64,000 nt of DNA from Pseudomonas sp. W4I3 (GTDB lineage Bacteria > Pseudomonadota > Gammaproteobacteria > Pseudomonadales > Pseudomonadaceae): contig NZ_JAUSXS010000001.1 of NCBI RefSeq assembly GCF_030816195.1, positions 4,549,501 through 4,613,500 of the forward strand. Direction: 5' to 3'. Within the stretch, counting starts at the first letter, position 1. Each line of letters starts with the position of its first letter. Shown one piece after another: positions 63,955 through 64,000 of this stretch. Position numbers and translations under genes: made by a program. The notes below the pieces were generated by a model. That model did not search any database. It was not told the origin of the DNA and saw nothing but the letters and a program-made list of their open reading frames with translations.

Positions 63955-64000
63955 ATGAAACCACTGCACGTAATATTGGCTGTACTGATAACGGCAATCT
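63955..64000 (+). CDS. Start of a gene cut by the window edge (exported or membrane protein)
   Basis: ATG preceded by AAGG at 10 bases, reading MKPLHVILAVLITAI to the edge. The hydrophobic run after a lysine looks like a signal peptide or a first membrane helix. It is downstream of the MFS gene on the same strand. Identity cannot be judged. Confidence 0.5.
   Translation, partial: MKPLHVILAVLITAI

Overview
The window is about 64 kb of a GC-rich gammaproteobacterial chromosome, best explained as the Pseudomonas fluorescens group. The evidence is the gene order leuC-leuD-methyltransferase-leuB-asd-usg-like-fimV-truA-trpF-accD-folC-dedD-cvpA-purF-metZ, which is a hallmark of Pseudomonas; protein sequences that read as Pseudomonas throughout; many REP/REPIN elements of the GTGGGAGGGGGCTTGC type; and tRNA genes of pseudomonad form. 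This assignment rests on recognition of families and order, not on a database search.

Layout. 1-2.2 kb: accessory pair of an ArsR-type regulator and a divergent cytochrome P450, with a relic of a VOC gene at the edge. 2.3-4.5 kb: tRNA-Val(GAC), a PuuB-like FAD amine oxidase, then tRNA-Asp, tRNA-Asp and tRNA-Val(TAC). 4.5-23 kb: a long minus-strand housekeeping block for methionine (metZ, carrying an apparent +1 frameshift), purine, folate, malonyl-CoA, tryptophan, tRNA modification, polar organisation (FimV), aspartate-family and leucine synthesis, headed by a divergent LysR gene. 24-27.4 kb: a five-PAS GGDEF-EAL protein. 27.4-28.8 kb: two small minus-strand genes preceded by an excellent match to a HrpL-type (hrp box) promoter; the larger encodes a protein with a Pro/Ala linker and a putative Cys/His catalytic domain, so this looks like a type III effector locus that I cannot name. 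29-36.5 kb: dusC, thioesterase, hydrolase and TetR genes, a duplicated tRNA-Glu/tRNA-Ala pair, gltX and uvrB. 36.8-41 kb: tyrB and a LysR/aldehyde dehydrogenase pair. 41-43.5 kb: a protealysin-like M4 protease (frameshifted) with its emfourin-like inhibitor, and a DRGH endonuclease. 43.5-46.6 kb: a cobalamin riboswitch controlling a BtuF/BtuC/BtuD-like importer. 46.6-52.4 kb: GNAT, esterase and TspO operon, a four-copy tandem REPIN array (190-bp period), and assorted small genes. 52.4-64 kb: accessory region with acetyltransferases, an electrophile/redox-stress cluster (NTF2-like pair, SDR, Old Yellow Enzyme, NemR-like TetR with two identical operators), a dicarboxylate-type symporter, VOC, LysR, HxlR and MFS genes.

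Three genes (metZ, the M4 protease and a LysR regulator) are each interrupted by one extra base in a short G/C run, while both flanking frames still read as intact family sequence. This is either recent decay or, quite possibly, base-call error. The most interesting candidate system is the hrp-box gene pair at 27.4-28.8 kb, followed by the REPIN array and the palindromic operators in front of the TetR, NemR-like and HxlR/MFS genes.
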